From positions 43,557,733 through 43,621,732 of the forward strand of contig NC_068571.1 of NCBI RefSeq assembly GCF_025698545.1: DNA of 64,000 bases. Direction: 5' to 3'. Below the pieces are notes generated by a model. That model saw nothing but the letters and a program-made list of their open reading frames with translations. It had not been told where the DNA came from and made no database searches. Source of the stretch: Gossypium raimondii (lineage: Eukaryota > Streptophyta > Magnoliopsida > Malvales > Malvaceae). Below are positions 31,696 through 42,290 of this stretch, piece by piece (position 1 is the stretch's first letter; the number at the start of each line of letters is the position of its first letter). The translations under genes were made by a program, and so were the position numbers.

Positions 31696-33724
31696 GGAAA
31701 AAATTTCAGTGCCTATTTAACACTGTCTACCGTAGATGGTCAACCAACCTCATTGAGTAAAGAGTTTATGGTACCATGTTTCGAAATCGAGAAGCTGAGT
31801 GTTACCCTTTCGCCATCGCCAAACTCTTTGGCTTTTGTAAACGGTATTAAAGTTGTTTCCATGCCAAAGAACATGTATATAAAACACCAAGATAAATCTA
31901 TATCTTTCGTAAATAGTAAAATTCCCTTTAGCATTCTTGATGCTACTGCTTTTGGAAACTGTTTATTGTCTAAACGTTGGAAGAGCAACCGTGGCTAACG
32001 CCGATGATACTAGAATGTTTCAAACGTGGCATGACGACTCATCTTATATCTTTTGAGGTGCATTAGGAATTGTTCCTTCTCGATTTAATGTTACGATCAA
32101 TTACACCAAAGAAACCCTAGCATATACAACTCCGGTTGTTGTCTACACCACGTCAAGAACAATGGGTCTGGAACCAAATATCAATATGAACTACAATCTG
32201 ACATGGAACTTCTATATTGATGGCGGCTTCAACTACCTCCTTAGGCTCCATTTCTACGAGACTCAATTACAAGTTACATAGGCAAGCCAACGTGTCTTTG
32301 ACATATTAATCAACAATCAAACGGCAAAGCTTCATACGGATGTGATTTACTGGAGTAGCGGTAATGGCATTCCAATGTACAGAGATTACGTTATGTTAAT
32401 TCCAAGTGAGGGTTCAAGTAAGCAAACTCCATGTCTAGCATTACACCTTAGCGAAGAGGTTGGTTCGAAGTTTGTTGATGCAATCCTAAACAATTTAGAG
32501 ATTTTTAGACTAAAAAAATCAAATGGTAGTCTTGCAATGCCAAATCCAAAATCGAGTTCGAGCCTTGTATCACTAAAACCAGAGAACAAGCAACCAAAGA
32601 AAGGTAAAAAGTTGTCAATGAATATCGTCATTGGAGTTTCCCTAGGCTGCACAATAACCATATCACTTTCCCTTCTATTTTTCTTGATTTTCTGGTGAAA
32701 AAGTCGTCGTTATTATTATAGAAAAAAATCAATGGAACGAAGAAAAGCTTCACCATTACCAGACCAACTATGCAAGTGTTTTACATTGGCTGAAATCCAA
32801 GCAACAACTAACAACTTCGACCATGCTTTCGTTATAAGAAGCAACAAATTTGGTAATGTCTATAAGGGCTTCATCAAGGGAATAAAATGTGAAATGGCAA
32901 TCAAGCGATTCAAGTCACAGTCCCAACAATGAGCACGAGAGTTTTGGACAGAAATCCAACTACTTTCTTAGCTTCGATATGTTAATCTCGTCTCTCTTAT
33001 CGCTATTGCAATAAACAATGAAAAGATTATTGTCTATGAGTTTATGACCAATGGAACTCTTCCTGATCATCTCTATAACATTAAAAAAGCTCTTCTCACC
33101 TAGAAACAAATATTGGAAATTTGTATCAGTGCAGCCCGTGGATTAGATTACCTTCATTTAGGAGCAGTTCATAGAGTCATTCATCAGGACATTAAGAGCA
33201 CTAACATTTTGCTAGATGAGGAATATGTAGTCAAAATATCTGATTTTGGCTTGTTTAAAATGAGTCCAAGTAGCATGACAAATGATCCAATTAGAACCAT
33301 GGTGAAAGGCACTTTTGGCTACATTGATCCTAAATACTACAGGCGCCAACAATTAACTGAGAAATCAAATGTTTACTCTTTTAGAGCGGTACTATTCAAA
33401 GTGTTGTTCACTAGACCGACAGTAGATTCAAAATTAGAATATTCGCAGATTAGTTTAGCCAATTGGGCACGGAAGTGTATTAGGAATGAGAGTATTGATG
33501 AAAGCATCGACCCTTTTCTGAAAGGTAAAATTTCACTCAACTGTTTATGAACATATGTCAAAATTGTAGAAAATTGTATTCGTGAAAATGGTTGCCAAAG
33601 GCCCTCCATGTATGTTGTAGCTCGAAAACTTGAATTTGCTCTGCAACTGCAAGAAATTGGGGATTCTGAACAAATAGGTCAAGTTAGTGATGGAGCCCAG
33701 TCCCAAGTTAATCAAGATCACTAG
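31696..33724 (+). pseudogene. FERONIA-like (CrRLK1L) receptor kinase pseudogene, 5'-truncated
   Basis: The match to 42291-44722 begins inside the malectin-like domain (AYLTLSTVDGQPTSLSKEF, PSPNSLAFVNGIKVVSMPKN, KHQDKSISFVNSKIPF). It continues through the second malectin half (near 32160-32330), a transmembrane segment (IVIGVSLGCTITISLSLLFF, about 32620-32690) and the kinase ([71 protein letters not shown]). The C-tail ends at the TAG at 33722. Stops at about 32696, 32930 and 32971 and several frameshifts kill it, and the catalytic HRD reads HQD. The signal peptide and first malectin part are absent. In life such proteins are plasma-membrane receptors for RALF peptides. Confidence 0.85.
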
Positions 33725-34955
33725 CTATATCAGATGTAAATGTCCAATATATGGAATTATGTAAAAAGATTATTACATTTAGCAATTTTTGAGATGTACT
33801 CTAAATTGAAAGGAGTTGATGGACGTAAAAGTAATATATAGAAATTGGGTTAAAATGTGTTCAAATGCCACTTTGTTTTTAAAATATGTTTGTATGTTTG
33901 TGTGTTGAAGTACTACTTTGTTTATAAAATATGTTTGTTTTGTTTAGAGATATCTAATTAATCTATATTATTAAAATTTATTTGATTGAATTAATATTAC
34001 ATGTGAAACTCAATCATAGAAATTACTTAAAAGTTTTATTTAATAAAAGATTGAATGTTAATATAATATTTACTATTTTAATATTGTTGAGGCAAGACAT
34101 GAAGTAAAACTTGTCATAGTTGTGTAAATACTTTGAAAATACGAAAACCCATCTTTGGCAATCAATCCATTGCCTTTGAAAATTGGATTAGATTAGATTG
34201 AATCAATACAATCTTTGAATTGTGGAGATTTTGTGGATCAAATTGTTGTTTTAATAGAAAACTATATATCTATCAAATTGTGATTTATTGGGCTTTAGTA
34301 GTATATTATCTTTACTATTTTGTAGCTCTTGAATTTAAGGAGTTATCTTGTATTCAATCACTAGTATGCTATTAATCTTAACTTAATATATATATTGAAG
34401 CTTGTATAGATTATGTATGACAACATATCGAGATTACTTTGTTTTTGTTCATTGAGAAACTTATTATTAAGTGTAATTGAATTGTAAACCTTAGGTACTT
34501 ACAATCTAAATTAAGTGTTCTGCCCTTTAGGTACAAATGTGATATCTCTATATTTTGAGAGTGATAAGGTGTGATTCAGTTGTTGTATTAGTGATTAAAG
34601 ATAATAGAATTACTTACTGAGCTACACTCTACAAACATAGAGAAACCGAACTGCGTAAACAAACTTTAGTATTCTTTTTTATTTTGTTTACTTAGTTTTC
34701 ACATTGTCAAATTGTAGCGACCACTGTAGTCTAGCACATTCATTTTCAATTGACATTTTAAACAATTAATAACTTAAAATCCTAACTAATATGAAATGTT
34801 TAAATAAAACAACTAAAATGCAACATCTAAATATTGAGCCCAAGCCTAAGAAGGATTTATTGATAAGCAATTTTTCAATTTACCTATAACTCAATTGTTA
34901 ATTAATTTTTACATAAATATAGTTTTTAGATTATGTTTTTTTTCATCAATATCGT
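33725..34955. other. Intergenic, possible LTR-like sequence
   Basis: No gene seen. From TGTTGAGGCAAGACATGAAG (34083) to about 34680 the composition and phrases resemble a Copia-type LTR, but I could not find a partner or a primer site, so this stays a suspicion. Confidence 0.25.
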
Positions 34956-34959
34956 GGGT

Positions 34960-35520
34960 ATATCAAAAATGGATACTCACTAATCTTTTAATCAATTCAT
35001 CCTTTGTTGGCATAGAATTGCCATCCAACCAATTAAAAAATGTTTAAGAAAATAGAAAAGGAACCAAATCAACCTATGCCAAAGTACATTATCTGGTCTA
35101 TCCCTACTTCCATTCCATGCCTTCCCAACAATGTATTTACATCTTGTAACCTGAATACTTGACTAAATCAGAGGAGTAACTAAGCTTCTTAATTTCATTA
35201 ATTTCCTCTAACTCTAATCTCTGTTAGAAGAAATTTGCAAATGCATTAAAGGCCCACCTTTCAGCATATATAGGCATGAACCAAGCCACCCACAAGGACC
35301 TTACCTGCATCAACACTGTCCAAAGATGTTGCATCATTCTTGCTTTATTCCAACCCTATAGTTGCTACAAACCTAATCAACCTTCACAAATAGTAGACCA
35401 ACTGACTCTCGTACATTTTGCCTACTTATTCCTTTTCTTCCAAAAAAAACCTTAATTTTTCCTAAGAACAGGTTAAAGAAGAACAAAATCCTTGCACCAG
35501 AAACTTTGCTCATTGTAAAG
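34960..35520 (-). mobile_element. LINE fragment, region after reverse transcriptase
   Basis: On the minus strand, with interruptions: VSWSTICEG, WNKARMMQHLWTVLMQVRSL then WVAWFMPIYAERW (35380-35240), and further on WLDGNSMPTKDELIKR (about 35025-34975). This matches the plant LINE stretch where NKA, LW and SLWV-W motifs precede the zinc-binding domain. Multiple stops; a short dead piece. Confidence 0.62.
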
Positions 35521-35639
35521 GGCAACTTGAATCAATTGTAACTTGCCAACAACAAAAAAAAAGCATATTATTTCCTCAACCATTAATCATTGTTACTAAA
35601 GGCACATCTACATGTCGAACTAGTAACTTTGTAACACCC

Positions 35640-35830
35640 TAAATTTTTACTGCCGTAATTTACATCATAGTGGGGTCAAGGGAATTAAATTCTCAAGTAT
35701 GATCACCAAGTAAGTCACTAGGGATGCCCTAGGCATTGAATGTAACATTATCTAACCAAGGTTGATGATGGATTAAGTTAGGATGTTACGTTTAGTGGTA
35801 TTAAAACTACAAATTCAGTATTTTCTAGGC
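35640..35830. other. Possible decayed LTR end or repeat
   Basis: TGTAACACCCTAAATTTTTAC near 35631 and GGATGTTACG with a following TTTAGTGGTATTAAAAC near 35783-35808 look like the end of a Gypsy LTR and its tRNA-Met primer site, but they enclose only about 160 bp. May be a small deletion derivative. Confidence 0.3.
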
Positions 35831-35904
35831 GTATACTAAATTATTGGATTTTATATAGTTGTGCACATGCCACATAGGTTATTGCTTCTTTTTTTGTGGC
35901 ATTG

Positions 35905-36060
35905 CAGTGTCGTGGTGTGCCAAGAAACAACAAGTTGTTTCCAGATCAACTGCTAATGCCAAATATCGTAGCATGACATATGCCATTGTTAATATAATTT
36001 GGTTGGAGTCATAGCTAAGTGAGTTACAAGTTCCACTTGAGGACAAAATTACTCTGTGGG
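35905..36060 (+). pseudogene. Copia RNase H, first part (split by insertions)
   Basis: Reads SWCAKKQQVVSRSTANAKYR, SMTYAIVNIIWLES, a stop, then LSELQVPLEDKITLW. It resembles the Copia RNase H stretch W-x-SKKQ-x-VVSRSSAEAEYR. The continuation appears 3.4 kb downstream at 39440-39540, on the far side of the solo LTR. Confidence 0.8.
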
Positions 36061-36290
36061 GTGTGTGTCGTGTTCTTCTCCCAATTAAAATCTGCTATAT
36101 TTTTCCAATTAAATTCTGATTATTTTAGAAATATTTTAGTATGACCAGAAAAATGGCTTTTCTTTGTAGGCAACAAGATGTAACCACATATGAGTTTTGG
36201 TGAGAGTTTCGTAGTAATTATGGAGAGTATTTTATACCCCTTTTGTAAGTGTCTTATAAGATTTAGGGTTTTGTTTACCAAATTGCTATT

Positions 36291-36295
36291 TGGAG
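36291..36295 (+). repeat. Target site duplication of the solo LTR, left copy
   Basis: TGGAG, identical to 39191-39195, flanking TG...CA ends. Confidence 0.82.
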
Positions 36296-39190
36296 TGTAA
36301 TAGGCCCAATTTGCCCGGGCCCAAAAGCACAGATATATAAACCAAATCAAAAAAATTAAAAGTCTATCAATCCAATTACAATGGGTCGAACTCAGATTGA
36401 AGCCTAAATACCCCAACCCAGTTTACATGGCCCGATTCAAATTGAAACCCTAGCCTTCAACACGAGAAAACCGGTTTAAATGCTGCTGCGTGTGCAAGAA
36501 GCCATCGTGTCCTCCAAGACGCGCCATGCACGTCATCCCTCCAGGCTGGCCGAGTACCTGCAAATACACACACACAAGAGCAGCAAAGAAAATGACAAAA
36601 AAGGGGGATAACAGAGGGGATTTTGGGGCGGAGGCATTTCATTTTTATTTTTATTCTGTAATTTTGGCTATAAAAAGCCAATACAAACACTGTAACAGGG
36701 TATGCATACACATGATATTGAGCGAAAAAATCAAAAAAATATTCAGAGAATCAATACAAAAAAAGATCAAAATTTTCTTGAAGGTGATTGTTTTTCTGCT
36801 TTTTTTTCTTCTCTGTTCCATCGATGCGTGTTTATTACTATTGATTTTTGTAAATAGAGAGAAAAAGGGAAAGGATTCACCTTAGCGTAGCGCCGATTGA
36901 AACCTTGCTCACTTCGTCGCAATCGAAGCTCAGGCTAAAGCTGTGAGGCTGGATATTGGAGAAGCTTTCGGCGGCGCGAAACTAAGGTTGAAATCCTAGT
37001 AGTAGAGAGGGTAGGGGCGGCCTCCCTAGTCCGAATTTAGGGCTGAAGCATTGTGCTTCAGGTTTTAAGGCGTTTAGGTGGGCGTATAAAACGACGTCGT
37101 TCGAGGCAGGTTCCCATAGCTTCGAAACGGTACTGTTTGGGCCGTCCAGTGACCATGACCCGCGCGGTGACTCGACCCGAGGGAAGGATCCGCGCACTTT
37201 GGGCGTTTGGTCTATTTGCGCATTAAATCCCTCTGAATCTGTGATTATTTTTTATTTCTTTTATCTTTTTCTGTAATTGATACTGCAACTTTTATCTGGT
37301 TTCTAATTTGATCCTAGTTAGTTTAACGCGTTGCAGTGGGTAGGGACATTTCTTCATTCAATCCCTCTAAGTTATTCACGATTTGTAATCGGATCCTTTA
37401 TTCTATTTTATTTACAAATTTTCCCTCCATTCTAGTTTTAAATCCAATTTAATCTTCTTTATTTTAGTTTATAGTTTATTTTTATTCGATTGGATGTATA
37501 TTATTTCATTTTTATGCACTTAATTTTAAATCTCATATTTCTATGTGGTTGAGCTTAATATTTTTTGTTATCATCAAAATCATTAATATTATTTATATTC
37601 ATTTTGTGATTGGTTTTAAATTTATTATATACTATAACCCTAAGTTTTCATATATTACTACTTAAATTCAACATTTATTTTTATGAGTAACTTAACATGA
37701 TTTGTATATTTTTATAATTTTTATAATCTTTATTTTTAAATTCTCTTTTATATTCTTATATTCTAAAATTGCAATCATATTTTTGTACTATATTAGAGAA
37801 TACATACGTAATCTTCCTTTCTTATTTTATTTTATGAATATATTATTGATTTCCAATTATTATAATTATTATCTTTTAGCTTTCTCTTAAATAAGTCACT
37901 TTTATAATTCATTTTTTTTAAAACTTACTTACATGTTTTGTTATTTCAACCCTTTTGTATTGTTATCATATATATATTATCATTATTATTATTATTACTA
38001 TTATTAAGTTCTTCATTTAATACGTATTATTTATCTAAATCATTATATGTATTGCTTTGTATATTAAATTTCAATTTTCTGCTCATACTATACTTATTTT
38101 AGAATTCGTTGGCATATTACAATTCATGTAAAATTTATTTCTTAATCTATTTCAAACTTTTCTACGTGTTATTCATTTTAAATTTTGTTCATATAATTTA
38201 TTAATTACAATTTACCTATTTTCATACCATTTGTTTCTTAAATTATATTTTGAACTGATATACTTTAATTGTACTTATTCGCTTGTTTTAGTTAGTCCCT
38301 CTTATTAGTCAATGTTGATATTTACGTAAAATTTTTGTTGACATGTTTGTTTGTATTTGTTATTTGGTTTTTGTTATTCATTAGTGTACATTCTATTTCC
38401 AAACTATCCAGTTACTTTGTATATTACCATTCAATCATGTTACATTTGTAAAAATGGTGTTTCAATAAAGCACCAAAATCATTTTTTCATAATTTTCAAA
38501 AGGACCTGGCGATCATAGCTCTCGAGAGAATTGTGCCCTAACTTACTGGGCTTCAATTCTTCTCGATAAATTTGGATAGCCCAGTGTTTATTTTGGTAAA
38601 ACCATACAACTCTTAAATAGAGCTTTTGAGACTTCAAAATGTTGGATCCTAACTTACTGGATACAACATTTTGTTATCTCAATTTTAAAATAAAGGCAAT
38701 GTTTGATGATTAGGAATTTCGAGAAATTGAACCCTAACTTACTGGATTCTGATTTCCCGTTAAATGACCGAATAACCTTCTCAGAATACATGATTTTAAA
38801 TTTTGAATTAAAAAGACGTATTTAATTTTGACGTTTGAATTGTTGCATTCTAACTCACTGAGTGTGGCAATTTATTTCTGCGAAATAAGTGCGACTTATC
38901 ATTCAATTTAGTTGATTCAAGTTTTCTCACCAAAGGATCGTATTTTAAAATCTTTTCAAAGTTTTGACATTAAGACATCAAACAATTAATTCGGTACCAA
39001 TCTTGGGCGTACGAGGGTGCTAACCCTTCCTCGTGCGTAAGCGACTCCCGAATCTATTTTCTCAAAATTTCGTGGACCAAATTCGTTTTTAACGGTAAAC
39101 CGGTCACACCTTAACAAAAGATCGGTGGCGACTCTCATTTTATTTTCAAAAGTCGATCCCTATTTTTCAAAATAAAAAGTGGTTTCGACA
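36296..39190 (+). mobile_element. Solo LTR of an Ogre-like Gypsy element (2.9 kb)
   Basis: Starts TGTAATAGGCCC and ends GTGGTTTCGACA. Its end is the reverse complement of the LTR ends at 9778 and 16421 (ATCGGTGGCGACTCTCATTT, AAAGTCGAT, GGTTTCGACA). No internal sequence or partner LTR is present, and a perfect 5 bp duplication TGGAG flanks it, so it is a solo LTR left by recombination between two LTRs. It contains four CCTAACTTACTGG-type repeats (38537, 38648, 38733, 38848). Short open frames inside it (36490-36885, 36982-37197, 37702-37890) show no domain. Confidence 0.88.
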
Positions 39191-39195
39191 TGGAG

Positions 39196-39440
39196 TTTTG
39201 AGCTTTTTATTCAGGGTTTTAGGTAATGTACAAGTTGTACATTTAGGTTTATTTTTTTTCCATATTGTACTTTCGTTTGTTTACTCATTTAGTGAAAAAT
39301 TAAAGTCTGCTTTGCCTGTAGTTTTTCCCTCTTTAAGGGTTTTTACATAAATATTTGTGTTCGTTTTCTCCACTTTTATTATCTCGTTATTTATACGGGT
39401 CAATCCCAAAATTCTCTTTGATGTGATATTTCTAGCACAA
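39196..39440 (+). other. Probable Copia LTR remnant between the solo LTR and RNase H
   Basis: The stretch with TTTTCCCTCTTTAAGGGTTTTTACATAAATATTTGTGTTC resembles the 3' part of a plant Copia LTR. Together with 36060-36290 it may be one small Copia LTR in which the Gypsy solo LTR inserted, itself lying inside the older Copia RNase H. Inference from order only. Confidence 0.35.
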
Positions 39441-39545
39441 TGGTTGTTGCAGTCAATCCTGTGTTGCATTCTAAGTTTAAACACATTGAGTTAGACTTAA
39501 TTTTTTTTCATTGTTGATGTTTTCACGAAACCTTTGTTAGCTCTA
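39440..39545 (+). pseudogene. Copia RNase H, terminal part
   Basis: Reads AVNPVLHSKFKHIELD, then (after a frame change) VDVFTKP, matching the Copia RNase H end NPVFHxRTKHIExDYHF ... ADIFTKPL. Together with 35905-36060 it shows one Copia gene interrupted by later insertions. Confidence 0.75.
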
Positions 39546-39622
39546 TCATTTACTCGTTTCGGAAGCAAACATGGTGTTGCATCTTCAGCAAGGGTACAAG
39601 AGTTAGGTTAAACAAGGTAGGT

Positions 39623-39889
39623 GAATGTTAGTGATTGTAATCAATAACTAAGGTTTCAGTAAGTTGTTAGTTTTCTGTTAAAGATTAGTTAGTTCAGTTA
39701 GGTAGTCTGTTGTTGTATTTGATTCAAAAATCAGTTAGTTTGTATAAGTATGGCTCATCTCTATTGCTAAGATCAAGAGTCTTTTGAATGAAATACAAGA
39801 TTTGTTTTCTCTATTATCTTCCCAGTTCTTTTTAGTTTGCTTTTAGGTTTTTAATGTCTTTCTTCATTTGTGCTTCACTCGTTCAGCAA
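39623..39889 (+). repeat. Probable 3' LTR of the older Copia element
   Basis: Starts TGTTAGTGATTGTAATCAAT soon after the RNase H end, has a TATA-like GTATAAGTATGG (39735) and ends near 39889 where receptor-kinase sequence begins. No partner LTR is identified in the window, so the limits are approximate. Confidence 0.5.
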
Positions 39890-40782
39890 CTAACAACTTC
39901 AATGATTCTTTCATTATAGGCCGTGGTGGATTTGGTAATGTCTACAAGGGCTTCATCACTGAGATAAATTCTGAAGTGACAATTAAGTGATTAAACTCCA
40001 TGTCCCAACAAGGAGGATGAGAGTTTTGGACAGAAATCAAATTGCTTTCCCTACTTCGACATACTAATCTTGTGTCTTAGATCGGCTACTGCAACGATAA
40101 CAATAAAAATATTCTTGTTTATGATTACATGGACAATGGAACTCTCTGTCATCATCTATGCAACACCGAAAGGACTCCTCTGTCCTGAAAGCTGAGACTG
40201 AGAATTTGCATTGGCACAACTCGTGGATTAGATTACCTACATTCAGGAGTAATTCTCAGAATCATTTCATTAAGACGTTAAGAGCACTGACATTTTGCTG
40301 GATGAGGAATATGTGGCTGAAGTCTCTGATTTTGGCTTGTCTAAAATGAGTCGAATTAGCATGGAAAATGTTCCACTTACAACAGTGGTAAAGGGCACTT
40401 TTGGCTACATGGATCCTGAATATTACAGGCGTCTGCAATTAACGGAGAAATCAGATGTCTACTCTTTCGTAGTGGTGTTGTTCGAAGTGTAGGTTCACTA
40501 GACCGACAGTCAATTCGAAAGTAGAGTATTCCCAGATCGATTTAGTTCATTGGGCTCAGAAATGTGTGGAAAATGAGAGTATTAATGAAAGCATCGATTT
40601 TTTTTCTAGAAGGTAAAATTTCACCGAGCTGTCTAAGAAATTTGCCAAAATTACAGAAAATTGTATCCATGAAAATAGATGCACCCTCTGTGAATGGTGT
40701 TGCCCGAACACTTGAATTTGCTCTACAACTGCAAGAATTTGAGGATGCTGAAGAAATACGTCAAGCTAGTGATAGAGCTTAA
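39890..40782 (+). pseudogene. FERONIA-like receptor kinase, kinase-domain fragment
   Basis: Begins abruptly within the kinase (ATNNFNDSFIIGRGGFGNVY, KGFITEIN), right after the Copia LTR, so the malectin and membrane parts are missing. Readable pieces follow: [46 protein letters not shown], then after frame changes SCLRNLPKLQKIV and NGVARTLEFALQLQEFEDAE. Stops occur at about 39987, 40017 and 40078, and the HRD loop is disrupted near 40265. The glycine loop GRGGFG and DFG are intact, unlike the copy at 42291. A dead duplicate. Confidence 0.85.
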
Positions 40783-42285
40783 TCCCAACTCAATCAAAAT
40801 ATACTAAAATTATATGGATTCATTCCATTAATATAATTCATGTTAATTTAAGTGGTTCGTAGCTAAATGGAATCATTCTATTGGACTTAGAAATTTTTGA
40901 ACTGAAATTAATTTTTTATTGCCTGAGTTGGTAGCAAGCAAAGCACACTAATAATGAAGACAAATTTCAATGTAAACAAGATAATATTAAAATTTATAGA
41001 CTATACTAAATTTTCTTTTCTTAATACTCTATACCTGAATTTGATATTTTTTTAAATGTGATATCTATGTTTTTCTTTTTGTCTAATGTATTACTTATAT
41101 TTAATTCTAATTTTATTTTTAAAATATTTTAAAAAATTATTTTTAATATTCCTTAACATACCTCAAAACCTGTTGAATATAAATAGTATTTAACATCATT
41201 CATTTTATGCTCATTTTTAACTGATGTCACTTCCATGAAGGGTAAAAATCAAGTTGGAAATACAAACTGAATTGAACTAAGGAGATAACTTTGTTCATCA
41301 ACTATTTTTCGTGTTCATTTCTTTTTAAAATCATTTGATATGTTTTTCACTTTTTTTAATACATATGCTTTAGTTTTTTTTTATTTATAATTTCTTTAGA
41401 TTTTTAAATCATTTTTAATTTTTTAAACTATAAGAATTAGAACTAAATTGACATTTTGTAAATACTAAAGACTAAATTTATTAAATTTTTACAAGTAGAA
41501 CTAAAATTATAAATTTTGTAATTATTAGAGAGCTAAATTTGTTATTAGGCTAATAAAGAAAAGACCAAAATAATGGGAGTAACTAAAATATTTGATTTCA
41601 AAAGTTGAGTAACTAAATCGAAAAAGTTATTAATTAGGTGACTAAAATAAAACTAAAGGCATACATAAGTGACTATTTTTACAATTTACCCTTAAATTTT
41701 TAAAATTTCTAACTTTACCATTCAATATTTTTTTTCCTCTATAAAGAAAATTATTAATAATAAACTTTGAAAGAGTTAGAAGCAAACAAATGTCAATCCA
41801 ACAAAGCAGACTCGATTGTCAACCAAATCACAAACAGTCATTAAATAAAGGCCTTATGGGTAACCAATCCTATATTTGAAAATCAAAGTCAAACATTTAT
41901 TTATTTTACCAACTCACTGTCGTTTCGCTTTGGGTTGTTTTATTAATTCCTCGTAGCCTAGGCTACTATCTTTTTCTTTTAAAGTCATCCCTTTTATTGC
42001 TACTTATGGACTAACAATAGCAGAGACTATTGTTTCCATAAGTTACCGCAATAAGACGTATGGGACATGAACAGGTCTAGTACAAGATTGAAGCTTAAAT
42101 TGGTGCAATGAGCCAATGACCAAAGAAGCCAGTTGCAGCCTTTATTAGAAGACTTGAGTAAGTATGACGGTTTATTAGAATTTAATGAATTTTCTTGGCC
42201 TCTCCAGCCCTCTATAATTGCTTGTTAATTTAGTTTTTTCCTACAACATTCAATTAGTTATCCAAAAAGAAATCAACTGAGTCCC
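40783..42285. other. Intergenic between receptor-kinase copies
   Basis: AT-rich, no gene seen. 41440-41700 contains one arm of a foldback-type repeat (GACTAAAT, AAAAGACCAAAATAATGGGAG, GTGACTATTTTTACAATTTACCC), with the opposite arm not clearly found. Confidence 0.35.
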
Positions 42286-42290
42286 ATGCA

